The notes under the pieces: generated by a model
Seen by the model: only the letters and a program-made list of their open reading frames with translations
Database searches by the model: none
Told to the model about the DNA's origin: nothing
In this document: piece after piece, positions 27,238-40,203 of the stretch
How the letters are laid out: the number at the start of each line of letters is the position of its first letter
How positions within the stretch are numbered: position 1 is the stretch's first letter
Made by a program: the position numbers and the translations under genes
Origin: Plazaster borealis
Lineage: Eukaryota > Echinodermata > Asteroidea > Forcipulatida > Labidiasteridae
Direction: 5' to 3'
Assembly: GCA_021014325.1 (NCBI GenBank)
Contig: JAJGQC010000731.1
Location: forward strand, 1-64,000
Length of the DNA stretch: 64,000 nt

Positions 27238-30200
27238 GGATTGAATGTTTCCAAACCGAGGCTGTGAGGACAACTACCTAAATCTATTAGGATCAGTCTT
27301 GTGCTATTTTCAGGTTGTTTGGGACCGCGTCCACGGGGACCATGGCAAAAAATTTCTGGCATAATAAAGGCTGCTTAAACTTAGCATTTAAATGGTCTTT
27401 CCCAAACCATTCGAATCCAACAATGAATGATGAGAAATATATAATACCAATATGGATCTGTTTGGTTGCCATGGTCATTAATCTCATAGAGGTCCAATTA
27501 ATCTCATAGAGGTCCAAAAAACAGAAGTACTTCGACAAGCAGAGCATTGGTTTATGATGTAACTTGTATTTTCCCTCTGCCCAGTGTAACGTATTTAAAC
27601 CGAGGCTGGGAGGACACTTGTCTGATTCTATTGGTTCAGCGGTATACACTTTTAAGCTGCTGTTAGGGACCGTGATGACATAGGGATCGTACCAACATTT
27701 TGTGGGCGCATAGCAAAGACTGCTGAAATTTGTCATTTCACTGGTCCTTCTCGAGCCATTGGAATCCCTCAATGAATGGTACAGTTCTATGGACACCAAA
27801 CAGAAGAGTTATGTAATACTTAAATGGATGGTCTGGGTAGCCATGGTTATATACTGTAAGAATTCTGAATCCGCACTGCAACAAGCAAACCAAGTGGTAT
27901 GCCTTGCTTCATTGTGACTAGCATCAATGTCAAACTAACGAAGTCAACCCTAAGACTTTATAGTTAATAAAAAGGGAAGAAAATCCTTGAAAATATTAGT
28001 AAATATCATTTTAAAAGAACCGCATACCAGAAATCGTGTCTTGCTATAAACAAATTCTCAAAAGCATCAATATTTCAAACGATTCCTGAAATCTCGGAGG
28101 ACGTTATTTTTATTTATTTATAGTTTATTCTCCATTGGATTGAATGTTTCCAAACCGAGGCTGTGAGGACAACTACCTAAATCTATTAGGATCAGTCTTG
28201 TGCTATTTTCAGGTTGTTTGGGACCGCGTCCACGGGGACCATGGCAAAAATTTCTGGCATAATAAAGGCTGCTTAAACTTAGCCATTTAAATGGTCTTTC
28301 CCAAACCATTCGAATCCAACAATGAATGATGAGAAATATATAATACCAATATGGATCTGTTTGGTTGCCATGGTCATTAATCTCATAGAGGTCCAATTAA
28401 TCTCATAGAGGTCCAAAAACAGAAGTACTTCGACAAGCAGAGCATTGGTTTATGATGTAACTTGTATTTTCCCTCTGCCCAGTGTAACGTATTTAAACCG
28501 AGGCTGGGAGGACACTTGTCTGATTCTATTGGTTCAGCGGTACACACTTTTAAGCTGCTGTTAGGGACCGTGATGACATAGGGATCGTACCAACATTTTG
28601 TGGGCGCATAGCAAAGACTGCTGAAATTTGTCATTTCACTGGTCCTTCTCGAGCCATTGGAATCCCTCAATGAATGGTACAGTTCTATGGACACCAAACA
28701 GAAGAGTTATGTAATACTTAAATGGATGGTCTGGGTAGCCATGGTTATATACTGTAAGAATTCTGAATCCGCACTGCAACAAGCAAACCAAGTGGTATGC
28801 CTTGCTTCATTGTGACTAGCATCAATGTCAAACTAACGAAGTCAACCCTAAGACTTTATAGTTAATAAAAAGGGAAGAAAATCCTTGAAAATATTAGTAA
28901 ATATCATTTTTAAAAGAACCGCATACCAGAAATCGTGTCTTGCTATAAACAAATTCTCAAAAGCATCAATATTTCAAACGATTCCTGAAATCTCGGAGGA
29001 CGTTATTTTTATTTATTTATAGTTTATTCTCCATTGGATTGAATGTTTCCAAACCGAGGCTGTGAGGACAACTACCTAAATCTATTAGGATCAGTCTTGT
29101 GCTATTTTCAGGTTGTTTGGGACCGCGTCCACGGGGACCATGGCAAAAAATTTCTGGCATAATAAAGGCTGCTTAAACTTAGCATTTAAATGGTCTTTCC
29201 CAAACCATTCGAATCCAACAATGAATGATGAGAAATATATAATACCAATATGGATCTGTTTGGTTGCCATGGTCATTAATCTCATAGAGGTCCAATTAAT
29301 CTCATAGAGCTCCAAAAAACAGAAGTACTTCGACAAGCAGAGCATTGGTTTATGATGTAACTTGTATTTTCCCTCTGCCCAGTGTAACGTATTTAAACCG
29401 AGGCTGGGAGGACACTTGTCTGATTCTATTGGTTCAGTGGTATACAATTTTAAGCTGCTGTTAGGGACCGTGATGACATAGGGATCGTACCAACATTTTG
29501 TGGGCGCATAGCAAAGACTGCTGAAATTTGGCATTTCACTGGTCCTTCTCGAGCCATTGGAATCCCTCAATGAATGGTACAGTTCTATGGACACCAAACA
29601 GAAGAGTTATGTAATACTTAAATGGATGGTCTGGGTAGCCATGGTTATATACTGTAAGAATTCTGAATCCGCACTGCAACAAGCAAACCAAGTGGTATGC
29701 CTTGCTTCATTGTGACTAGCATCAATGTCAAACTAACGAAGTCAACCCTAAGACTTTATAGTTAATAAAAAAGGGAAGAAAATCCTTGAAAATATTAGTA
29801 AATATCATTTTTAAAAGAACCGCATACCAGAAATCGTGTCTTGCTATAAACAAATTCTCAAAAGCATCAATATTTCAAACGATTCCTGAAATCTCGGAGG
29901 ACGTTATTTTTATTTATTTATAGTTTATTCTCCATTGGATTGAATGTTTCCAAACCGAGGCTGTGAGGACAACTACCTAAATCTATTAGGATCAGTCTTG
30001 TGCTATTTTCAGGTTGTTTGGGACCGCGTCCACGGGGACCATGGCAAAAATTTCTGGCATAATAAAGGCTGCTTAAACTTAGCCATTTAAATGGTCTTTC
30101 CCAAACCATTCGAATCCAACAATGAATGATGAGAAATATATAATACCAATATGGATCTGTTTGGTTGCCATGGTCATTAATCTCATAGAGGTCCAAAAGA

Positions 30201-31130
30201 ACAAAAGTACTTCGACAAGCAGAGCATTGGTTTATGATGTAACTTGTATTTTCCCTCTGCCCAGTGTAACGTATTTAAACCGAGGCTGGGAGGACACTTG
30301 TCTGATTCTATTGGTTCACTGGTCCTTCTCGAGCCATTGGAATCCCTCAATGAATGGTACAGTTCTATGGACACCAAACAGAAGAGTTATGTAATACTTA
30401 AATGGATGGTCTGGGTAGCCATGGTTATATACTGTAAGAATTCTGAATCCGCACTGCAACAAGCAAACCAAGTGGTATGCCTTGCTTCATTGTGACTAGC
30501 ATCAATGTCAAACTAACGAAGTCAACCCTAAGACTTTATAGTTAATAAAAAAGGGAAGAAAATCCTTGAAAATATTAGTAAATATCATTTTTAAAAGAAC
30601 CGCATACCAGAAATCGTGTCTTGCTATAAACAAATTCTCAAAAGCATCAATATTTCAAACGATTCCTGAAATCTCGGAGGACGTTATTTTTATTTATTTA
30701 TAGTTTATTCTCCATTGGATTGAATGTTTCCAAACCGAGGCTGTGAGGACAACTACCTACCTCAATGAATGGTACAGTTCTATGGACACCAAACAGAAGA
30801 GTTATGTAATACTTAAATGGATGGTCTGGGTAGCCATGGTTATATACTGTAAGAATTCTGAATCCGCACTGCAACAAGCAAACCAAGTGGTATGCCTTGC
30901 TTCATTGTGACTAGCATCAATGTCAAACTAACGAAGTCAACCCTAAGACTTTATAGTTAATAAAAAAGGGAAGAAAATCCTTGAAAATATTAGTAAATAT
31001 CATTTTAAAAGAACCGCATACCAGAAATCGTGTCTTGCTATAAACAAATTCTCAAAAGCATCAATATTTCAAACGATTCCTGAAATCTCGGAGGACGTTA
31101 TTTTTATTTATTTATAGTTTATTCTCCATT

Positions 31131-33667
31131 GGATTGAATGTTTCCAAACCGAGGCTGTGAGGACAACTACCTAAATCTATTAGGATCAGTCTTGTGCTAT
31201 TTTCAGGTTGTTTGGGACCGCGTCCACGGGGACCATGGCAAAAAATTTCTGGCATAATAAAGGCTGCTGTTAGGGACCGTGATGACATAGGGATCGTACC
31301 AACATTTTGTGGGCGCATAGCAAAGACTGCTGAAATTTGTCATTTCACTGGTCCTTCTCGAGCCATTGGAATCCCTCAATGAATGGTACAGTTCTATGGA
31401 CACCAAACAGAAGAGTTATGTAATACTTAAATGGATGGTCTGGGTAGCCATGGTTATATACTGTAAGAATTCTGAATCCGCACTGCAACAAGCAAACCAA
31501 GTGGTATGCCTTGCTTCATTGTGACTAGCATCAATGTCAAACTAACGAAGTCAACCCTAAGACTTTATAGTTAATAAAAAAGGGAAGAAAATCCTTGAAA
31601 ATATTAGTAAATATCATTTTTAAAAGAACCGCATACCAGAAATCGTGTCTTGCTATAAACAAATTCTCAAAAGCATCAATATTTCAAACGATTCCTGAAA
31701 TCTCGGAGGACGTTATTTTTATTTATTTATAGTTTATTCTCCATTGGATTGAATGTTTCCAAACCGAGGCTGTGAGGACAACTACCTAAATCTATTAGGA
31801 TCAGTCTTGTGCTATTTTCAGGTTGTTTGGGACCGCGTCCACGGGGACCATGGCAAAAATTTCTGGCATAATAAAGGCTGCTTAAACTTAGCATTTAAAT
31901 GGTCTTTCCCAAACCATTCGAATCCAACAATGAATGATGAGAAATATATAATACCAATATGGATCTGTTTGGTTGCCATGGTCATTAATCTCATAGAGGT
32001 CCAATTAATCTCATAGAGGTCCAAAAACAGAAGTACTTCGACAAGCAGAGCATTGGTTTATGATGTAACTTGTATTTTCCCTCTGCCCAGTGTAACGTAT
32101 TTAAACCGAGGCTGGGAGGACACTTGTCTGATTCTATTGGTTCAGTTAAGCTGCTGTTAGGGACCGTGATGACATAGGGATCGTACCAACATTTTGTGGG
32201 CGCATAGCAAAGACTGCTGAAATTTGGCATTTCACTGGTCCTTCTCGAGCCATTGGAATCCCTCAATGAATGGTACAGTTCTATGGACACCAAACAGAAG
32301 AGTTATGTAATACTTAAATGGATGGTCTGGGTAGCCATGGTTATATACTGTAAGAATTCTGAATCCGCACTGCAACAAGCAAACCAAGTGGTATGCCTTG
32401 CTTCATTGTGACTAGCATCAATGTCAAACTAACGAAGTCAACCCTAAGACTTTATAGTTAATAAAAAGGGAAGAAAATCCTTGAAAATATTAGTAAATAT
32501 CATTTTAAAAGAACCGCATACCAGAAATCGTGTCTTGCTATAAACAAATTCTCAAAAGCATCAATATTTCAAACGATTCCTGAAATCTCGGAGGACGTTA
32601 TTTTTATTTATTTATAGTTTATTCTCCATTGGATTGAATGTTTCCAAACCGAGGCTGTGAGGACAACTACCTAAATCTATTAGGATCAGTCTTGTGCTAT
32701 TTTCAGGTTGTTTGGGACCGCGTCCACGGGGACCATGGCAAAAATTTCTGGCATAATAAAGGCTGCTTAAACTTAGCCATTTAAATGGTCTTTCCCAAAC
32801 CATTCGAATCCAACAACGAATGATGAGAAATATATAATACCAATATGGATCTGTTTGGTTGCCATGGTCATTAATCTCATAGAGGTCCAATTAATCTCAT
32901 AGAGGTCAAAAAAACAGAACTACTTCGACAAGCAGAGCATTGGTTTATGATGTAACTTGTATTTTCCCTCTGCCCAGTGTAACGTATTTAAACCGAGGCT
33001 GGGAGGACACTTGTCTGATTCTATTGGTTCACTGGTCCTTCTCGAGCCATTGGAATCCCTCAATGAATGGTACAGTTCTATGGACACCAAACAGAAGAGT
33101 TATGTAATACTTAAATGGATGGTCTGGGTAGCCATGGTTATATACTGTAAGAATTCTGAATCCGCACTGCAACAAGCAAACCAAGTGGTATGCCTTGCTT
33201 CATTGTGACTAGCATCAATGTCAAACTAACGAAGTCAACCCTAAGACTTTATAGTTAATAAAAAGGGAAGAAAATCCTTGAAAATATTAGTAAATATCAT
33301 TTTTAAAAGAACCGCATACCAGAAATCGTGTCTTGCTATAAACAAATTCTCAAAAGCATCAATATTTCAAACGATTCCTGAAATCTCGGAGGACGTTATT
33401 TTTATTTATTTATAGTTTATTCTCCATTGGATTGAATGTTTCCAAACCGAGGCTGTGAGGACAACTACCTAAATCTATTAGGATCAGTCTTGTGCTATTT
33501 TCAGGTTGTTTGGGACCGCGTCCACGGGGACCATGGCAAAAAATTTCTGGCATAATAAAGGCTGCTGTTAGGGACCGTGATGACATAGGGATCGCACCAA
33601 CATTTTGTGGGCGCATAGCAAAGACTGCTGAAATTTGGCATTTCACTGGTCCTTCTCGAGCCATTGG
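31131..33667. repeat. Rearranged right edge of the satellite
   Basis: The last units are unusually irregular. The unit at 31,131 (615 bp) joins aataaaggctgc directly to tgttagggaccg, skipping the A-to-B linker. The unit at 31,746 (885 bp) has a private ~12-bp deletion (ggttcagttaagctg). The unit at 32,631 is the ~797-bp form. The final copy from 33,428 repeats the ggctgc/tgttaggg junction and breaks off at ~33,667. Higher divergence and rearrangement at a satellite margin is the usual result of reduced homogenisation there. Confidence 0.85.
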
Positions 33668-33950
33668 AGTAGCGAAACTGTCTGGGGGTATTTATGAATG
33701 TAAGTTTAAACCCAGTAATTAAGGCTACCAGATATAGGGGCAGTCTGTAAGACATGATAAATATAGAAAAAACATTAAATCTCAATTAATAAAAACCTTA
33801 ACTACAACCGGTTCAGCGAAATAACCAATGCGAACCGTCAAAATCAACAATCTTTAGGCCACGAAATTCACTGGATTACACTCAACCAGTTATACTTAAA
33901 TACCGGTACAGATAATTTAGATGCAAGTTCAACTATTTCCTAGCCCTGGT

Positions 33951-33984
33951 AGGACGTCAGTCAGTGCCACTGCACTGACGTCCT
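33951..33984. other. Perfect 10-bp-stem hairpin with GACGTC arms
   Basis: aggacgtcag and ctgacgtcct are exact reverse complements separated by 14 bp. The loop itself can pair (cagtg/cactg). The GACGTC core resembles a CRE half-palindrome. It lies ~280 bp outside the satellite end. No function can be assigned; it may be the relic of a small inverted-repeat element. Confidence 0.6.
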
Positions 33985-36070
33985 GGGTATAAAGATCCTT
34001 TACAATGCGAACAAAATTTTGAGTAACATTTTAAAATATTTTTACCTAATTTGAGAAGCTGAAACTCCATTTCCTTATTCTTGGTGCCTTTAATTACACT
34101 TCTGCTGAGTTCAAAACCTATCAAGTACATCCATGAATGACATTATTTCCGAAAATAAGTCCAAGTTGTGCACTGGCGCTGCGACTCCGTCGTGTTGCCG
34201 CCCCGAAGAAAAAGCGTTCAGTGTTACGGGTTAGACAGTGCCCTCTTTTGTGGACTTGGTTCCATGTCAGTTGAGGTTGTCGCAACGAATGCGTCAATTT
34301 TCCATTTTATTTTCACAATAATGTCATCCAAGGATAAAATTGGCAATTCTGAATAGAGCAGGCGTAAGGTTCAGGACACAAGGAACATGTGAGTCACGTT
34401 TCAGCTTCCTCAAAAAGGTAAAAATATGATAAAAAATGGTTATAAATTTTGTTGCAATGCCTGAGGACCTTTATACCCTGGACCCCGTCGCGTTGTATGC
34501 AACGGAGGAGTCCAACCTGGGCTAAACTATTTCCCAGCAATCCAATACATGCATGGAAATGCTTGCATTACAATCAAGTTGATAATTTAAATACTTGATG
34601 AATTAACTGCAAGTCAATATCATAACTCTAGTACATGCACGAGGATTTCTATAACCACAAGTTGCCTTATAGTACCTTCTAGTTGAAATAAAAACTCTTC
34701 AGGCTAATATTCCGTACCTTCAGTAAAACAACAGTATCGTAACGTTGGTGGGTTATGGATAGAACTTCACGTCACACTGCAGTGGTCGGTCTGAAGACAA
34801 AATAATGTCATACATTCTGATAATTTACGAAGTAAGTGCATAATGTGGAATAAGAAAATTAGTAATTATTGATCTGATTCTTCTAATGTTCTAGAATTTA
34901 CACACTTGTAACTCGAAAAAGCTTGACTGGCATTGGATACAATTCCTATAAACGGGTCATAAAGTTGAATTTACTAATGCACAATAGAATAATGTTCAGT
35001 GTTAACTAGATGCCATCTTCAACATTATGAAATAATTACTGCCACATTTCTCTAGCATTTTTACTAAAAATATTCTGCCGGGAATTTGAGGCAGTGAATC
35101 CTTTACGCGAGTACCTGTTTTTAACAATTCAAATATATTAACAAAATTTACGGCAATTGAACATTACACATTGAATTTACACTGCAGTGTTTCAGAAGGT
35201 TTGTTACAATAATGATTTTCTACGTCACCAATTCATCACTTGAACGCCATACTGTTTAACAGCCGGTTGAATTAATAGTTTAGTCCCCAATTGCAACGTA
35301 TACAAACTAATTTGGCTAAACTTAACAAATTAAGGAAAAGGAACCATAACTGTTCCCTACAGTCGACCTCTCGTCTTGACTGCAAATGCAGGAATGAACC
35401 CAAATTCCAAAAAAGGGAGTAGGCCTACATGTATTGCTAATTGACCGCAGGTATTTCAGCCATGACGTCCAGTCATATTCAAATGTTTGTGCCTGTTGGG
35501 TCACCGTGCTCAGGAATTTACCTTACTAATTAAATGAATATTCTCCCAGTGGATTTATTATCTAACACATTCCAACTCGGTATTTAATTTACGGGTGTGG
35601 CATTAAGGAATAACTTAAAATACTTTCTAGTACCGGTACGTATAATCAATGACCGACATTTCTAGGTCAGCTGGTTACACAATGACTTAAACCCTTCTTA
35701 TTTCTGCTAAGCCAAACATTGTTTGGCAATATTTTCTGCTTAAGCAGCTGTATGAAATTGGGCCCAGAGCTAGTTTTTTGTATGAGGATTAGCCTAAAGT
35801 CTGTTTGTAAACAAATTGTATTTACTCCGCCGCCCCAATTTTTTTAAAAGAATATTTTAATACAATTGTTTTTAATAAATTCAAAGTTCCCTAAAGCATT
35901 ACACTGGGTTGATCCTTAGGACAAAGTATATACAAATCTGTTCCGTTTTGTTCACTTAGATTGTACGATCCATACCCACCACCCGGTTATGAAATTGACC
36001 CTGAATTCAAGGCACCATGACAGGAACAACACACACCGTTATTTTGACTTTATCTGTGCCCTAACCCAAC

Positions 36071-36160
36071 GGCGCACCCAGGGGGGGGGGGGGTCGGGGG
36101 GCTTGAGCCCCCCTCCCCAAGAGGGTCCCCGAAAAAAAATGGGGGGGGGGAAGAAAGGAG
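36071..36160. repeat. G-rich interspersed repeat end
   Basis: Contains a run of about 14 G after ggcgcaccca, then gggggcttgagccccc (a self-complementary stem) and a second run of about 10 G. The ggcgcaccca-plus-G-run form looks like the end of a dispersed element, which I recall from other marine invertebrate genomes. Such runs are also error-prone, so exact lengths should not be trusted. Confidence 0.5.
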
Positions 36161-36473
36161 TAAATCGTAGATGTGTGTGTGCAATGACGGTCACCTTCAC
36201 CAAACACTTCTCTTTGTTTTTTTACCATGGTCAAAATTGGCTTTTGGTGTTAATTATCTCAACTTGTGCCCTACCCGTGTAAAGATGTACGTGCATGCAT
36301 TGGTCCATAACTCCTACAACATGATATCCTATAAAGAAATAAGAAGAATGTATTTGAAATAAATACATTTATTAAAGTAACATTCTAGCGAATTTAAAAT
36401 ACGTTTAGGCTATGAACTTGTTCGGAAGTACATCAGTTTCTCAATAGGCCCACTTCACTATCATATGATATGT

Positions 36474-36590
36474 ATAAATAACCATTATTTATATATAACC
36501 ATTATTTATATATAACCATTATTCATAAATACCTATTATTTATAAATAACCATAAATAACCATTATTTATATTTTATACCGGTAACCAAT
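36474..36590. repeat. AT-rich minisatellite (~18-bp period)
   Basis: About six imperfect copies of a word close to taaccattatttatata, drifting to taaataaccat towards the right end. No coding content. Confidence 0.8.
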
Positions 36591-37232
36591 ATTTATAAAT
36601 AGGCCTACCCCCCCCCCCCACCCGTCTGTGTTGAATTTCTTTTCAAATAGCCGCTTACACACTTTTCTTTTGTTGGGGCCCGTGCGACGTTGGGGTTGGT
36701 TTGGGTGAAATATTATCAAATAATTGTTAATTAAGTATTTTCCGCGCTTCCGAAGAGGCCCCTGAAAATAATGCAAATTCAAGTTGGCCAGCTACAGAGG
36801 GCGCTCTTCTGAATTTGTGTTTACGACCAGAGGGCTAACTCAACACTGATACCGTTTCTTTGCATCATCAAGAACATCGTGTTTATCCACTTTTAGTCTG
36901 GCTTTAACGGGAGAAAGGCAAATAAGCAGACAGATATGCCAATGTAGCTAAAGCCCAACCTATCGACGCGAAGCAGAACACCCGGATTGTCAACTGCATT
37001 AGCTTCAACACAACACGAGGGCTGCAGCTGCACGACCATTCGATTCGTGGCAGTCGTGCTGCACTCTGCAGTATTTTGGCAACAAACACACTTCACTTCA
37101 GGTACGCTCTTGACTCTTCTTGTAATTAAAAACTAACCTTAAACATTAAAATTGCATCAATTGTACCATGGTATTACCATAGTCATAGAGTCCATTTGGT
37201 ACAACTATAGAATGCAGGTACACTACGAAGCT

Positions 37233-37680
37233 TAGCCCACCTTGTTGAGCTGTAATGGCTCTCTTTTAACATCGATCGGTCTTGTAACACTCACCATTAC
37301 AGCCCACCATCCATACATGATACATGTCTTGAACGCGTAGTTTAAAGGTACGAGCAAGTCGTACCTCTTTATTTGATCGCAAATTTTGTCACAATTTTTT
37401 TTTGCCATTTTCAAATCATTATATCTGGACAAATGCATCATTTGGTGAGCCCTGGAATATGTCACAAAAAATTCGCCAGATGTAAGGAACAAAGTGAGGG
37501 AGGTTGGAGTAGTATGTGATGTTTATAAGTGGGAGAAATTTGCGATCAAAGAGGTACGACTTGCTCGTACTTACGTGTTTAAGAAGAGATGTATGGATGG
37601 TGGGCTGTAATGGTGAGTGTTATAAGACCGATGTTTCATGATGTTAAAAGAGAGCCATTACAGCTCAACAAGGTGGGCTA
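37233..37680. mobile_element. Foldback (long-TIR) transposon with 9-bp target duplication
   Basis: A 448-bp element whose two ends are inverted repeats of about 150-160 bp: tagcccaccttgttgagctg at the left, and its exact complement ending ggtgggcta at the right. Homology continues inward through cattacagcccaccatcc and gagcaagtcgtacctctttg. It is flanked by an exact 9-bp direct repeat, tacgaagct, at 37,224-37,232 and 37,681-37,689. A 9-bp duplication with long TIRs suits a Mutator-like non-autonomous element. No transposase is encoded. The centre is unrelated, AT-rich sequence. Confidence 0.88.
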
Positions 37681-37689
37681 TACGAAGCT

Positions 37690-40203
37690 ATGACGTACCG
37701 CGACTCCGTCTCCGAGGAGGGCAGTGACAGCTCCAAGTGTACCTGAATTCTATATACTCCATAAATTTTTTCTCGAGGGAAGGGGAAGTAAACAATCATT
37801 ACGATAAACATAATTTAAAAAAAACACGTTAGGCAGTAAGTTAGGCAGTAACTTGTAATTGTTGATACACTGACTCAGTACTCACTTCAACATTGGTAAT
37901 TGCCAAAAAGACCTGTATCCAAACTTGATGTGACCCAACATATACATGAAATAACAAAACTGTGAAATTTTAAGCTAAATCGGTCTTTGGAGTCATGAGA
38001 AAACAGTGAAAAAACACCTTATACAAGTGTTTTAACTTTTTTTTCAAACCTAGGAATTTATCCTGCAGGATAAAGACTATTATTTTACTCATTTCCCTAA
38101 AACTATGGCATTTCAAGCAAAATTATTTCAAGGGAAGTTTTCTACCATGACCATCTTTATACCATGTTAGTTATGTGCAAATCTGTTAGCATTTATATTT
38201 TCATTCTTACCAATGTTGTACACACCCTTTAAAAGAGCCCCTGAATTTCTTATTTCACTTCATTTTTGTTTCCTTCCTATTTTCATTCAAATGTACTCAG
38301 TATCAATCTGCTGAAATCCCTTTCCCCTGTTTTTGTTTATTGATCCAATACTTCGGTCCTGTGATTTCTCCGGATTTTTTCCTGATTTCAGGATTTTCTC
38401 ATATTCTCTGTGAGCCTTTAATGTTGGAGGTCTAGCACTATTTCTTAATTTTCTCATTTCATGTATTACATTGGTAGTTTTAAATGTAATCATTCCACCT
38501 GAGTAACTGTACAAAGAAATAAAGTTCCTGAATGCAGTCACAGTATTATTGTTACCTTTTGGCTGATTTATCTTTAACGTTTAATAAACCTTGGCGGGAA
38601 CTGATTACTTTGGGCAAAGAAATTGGCACTAAACTTTGCAAAATATCTATAGTGGAAATCATGTAGCTAGCGAACACTTAGTTACCGCAACAGCGCCCTC
38701 AATAGATGTAAGGAAGTTCTCCGAGTTTGGCTGTAACACCACCAATATGGTTTTGGGGTTGAAAAAAGTGATGTGACAGAAATAAAAGTCACACAAAATT
38801 GTACCCAGGTTAATCTTCCATGGCTGATGGCTCAGAGGTGCCCAGAACCTCAATGGTGACCTTAATGTCGCGAGACTTACACGGACTATACTGACAACTC
38901 ATCTTAAAATGAATCTTAGTGCCTTGTGAAATCGAGCCCAGGCCCACAAGCCATTTTTCATAGCAAAACGGACCATTGAATGAAGCTAAGCTGACAATTT
39001 TTGACAGAGTCCGAGTATTTCTGGGTTGGTTTTTCCAAACTCTGACGATGGGTGATGGACTTATGGGACATTCCTTAAGTGTAAAAATGCTCTAGGGTTG
39101 GTGGGCTGTGAGGTTAACCCTTTAAAGACCATCAGCAGCTGCAAGCAACTTTCACCAACATGCCCATAGCGGCCACATATTGGCTGCAAGATTTAACCTA
39201 CTTCCAATCAACCCAAAAGGTCATCTGGATATACATATATATCCACTGTTTTCTTACTCCAGGGAAACCCAGATGTTTTCAGCGCAGGTTTAGACATTCC
39301 AAACCCCTACCAGAAGTCATCTCGCTATTTCAGCGACCTCTGGAAATCACTTCTAGATTTCTGGACAGGATTTTATGGAACCAGGATGGTCACCATCGCT
39401 GCTATAAATGTGAGGACAATTTGTGTATTCAAGATTTTTATATTTTTTCATTCTGTAGGCCTACATCTCTGTAAATGTAATGCTGAAGGTGCCAGTCAGA
39501 GTCGAATTTCCTTATAATAAGATCTGGTGCTGGCCAATACCTCTTTATAACAGGAACGTTGTTATAAGAGGACTGCAAAACAAAGAAACACACATAACAG
39601 CAGAAATGAGATTCAGGACTTCAGAATGTACTCTTTATAAGTACTACTACTAGAACCCCTTTATAACGGTGCTCTTTATAACAATGGTTGACTGAACGTG
39701 CCTGACAATAGACTAATCATTGAAGATGTTGAAGAAAAACAAGTATAATTTTGAGGTTACATAAACATGTGGTAAAGGTAGTGTCATATTTTGGTAATGA
39801 CCCGGAAAAGAAATTGTGTAATTTTCATCCGAAATACTACTTATTATAAAGATGGTAATGGTAGTAAGCATCCTGCGAAATTACGAAACCCCAAACCCTT
39901 AAGCGACTTTTTGAAATTTGCGTGATGTCTGTTTGAATGCTGCCCTCAATACGGCCAGAGATGTGGTTGGTACCCGCTAAAACGTTCATGGATTCGACGT
40001 TCTTGATAATATTTCATGCGCTGTCTACCATCCGATCTCGGCAAATGTCTGGTTTTCCCAGGGTACACTATTTTATACGCCATACAGACAGGAAATGGCT
40101 GTTCTCTGTTTTTATTCTATGGCGTTATCATTGGGTTTCATAATTCAAAATAGCTCTGTATACCCATCATAAATTAATGTGTTCTTGTTACCAGGTTGGG
40201 CAC
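37690..40203. other. Intergenic DNA with repeat fragments
   Basis: No convincing exon. Recognisable pieces: 38,370-38,405 (cctgatttcaggattttctc) recurs at about 60,567-60,600. At 38,906-38,942, gaatcttagtgccttgtg recurs at about 52,613-52,640. 39,490-39,700 repeats the word ctctttataa at irregular spacing. A TTAA-type MITE fragment lies at 39,114-39,235. Upstream ECI1 exons were looked for here without success. Confidence 0.5.
39114..39235 (+). mobile_element. Partial TTAA-type MITE
   Basis: ttaaccctttaaagaccatc followed by gcccatagcggccac and ggctgcaagatttaacct matches the left part of the complete element at 56,314-56,632. The right half is missing. Confidence 0.65.

Larger units (their letters stand above)
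1..33667. repeat. Large satellite array (~900-bp unit and deletion forms)
   Basis: A continuous head-to-tail tandem array in one orientation. I located 45 copies of one anchor (ggattgaatgtttcc, e.g. 497, 1398, 2297, 3510, 4413, 33428) and measured spacing. About 25 intervals are 897-903 bp, ten are 413-416 bp, five are 780-798 bp, and single intervals are 880, 885, 615 and 376 bp. Copies differ mostly by single substitutions and A-run length. The array is cut by the window's left edge and ends at about 33,667 inside a unit (ccattgga then unique sequence). Short frames recur on both strands but are shadows of the repeat. No conserved full-length frame, intron signal or known domain was seen. 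Likely heterochromatic or subtelomeric/centromeric satellite. Confidence 0.97.
33668..37223. other. Gene-poor AT-rich flank
   Basis: Unique or low-copy DNA beside the satellite. I see no exon with supporting splice sites or homology. Open frames here are short and compositionally random. Small recognisable items are a CRE-like hairpin (33,951-33,984), a MITE end (about 35,735-35,766, with tatgaaattgggccc), a G-run element end near 36,071-36,160 and an AT minisatellite near 36,474-36,590. Confidence 0.6.

Noticed and set aside
1..33667. Satellite as a CRISPR-like or gene-family array
   Set aside because: Units are near-identical along their full length with no unique spacers, and there are no cas-like or other genes nearby. 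Repeat length and eukaryotic context also exclude it.
35989..36282. A 97-codon frame across the G-rich element
   Set aside because: Composition-driven: Gly-rich translation of G runs in an interspersed repeat.
39937..40143. An upstream ECI1 exon
   Set aside because: The frame contains words vaguely like the ECI1 core but alignment needs gaps, the key motifs are missing and there are no matching splice phases.
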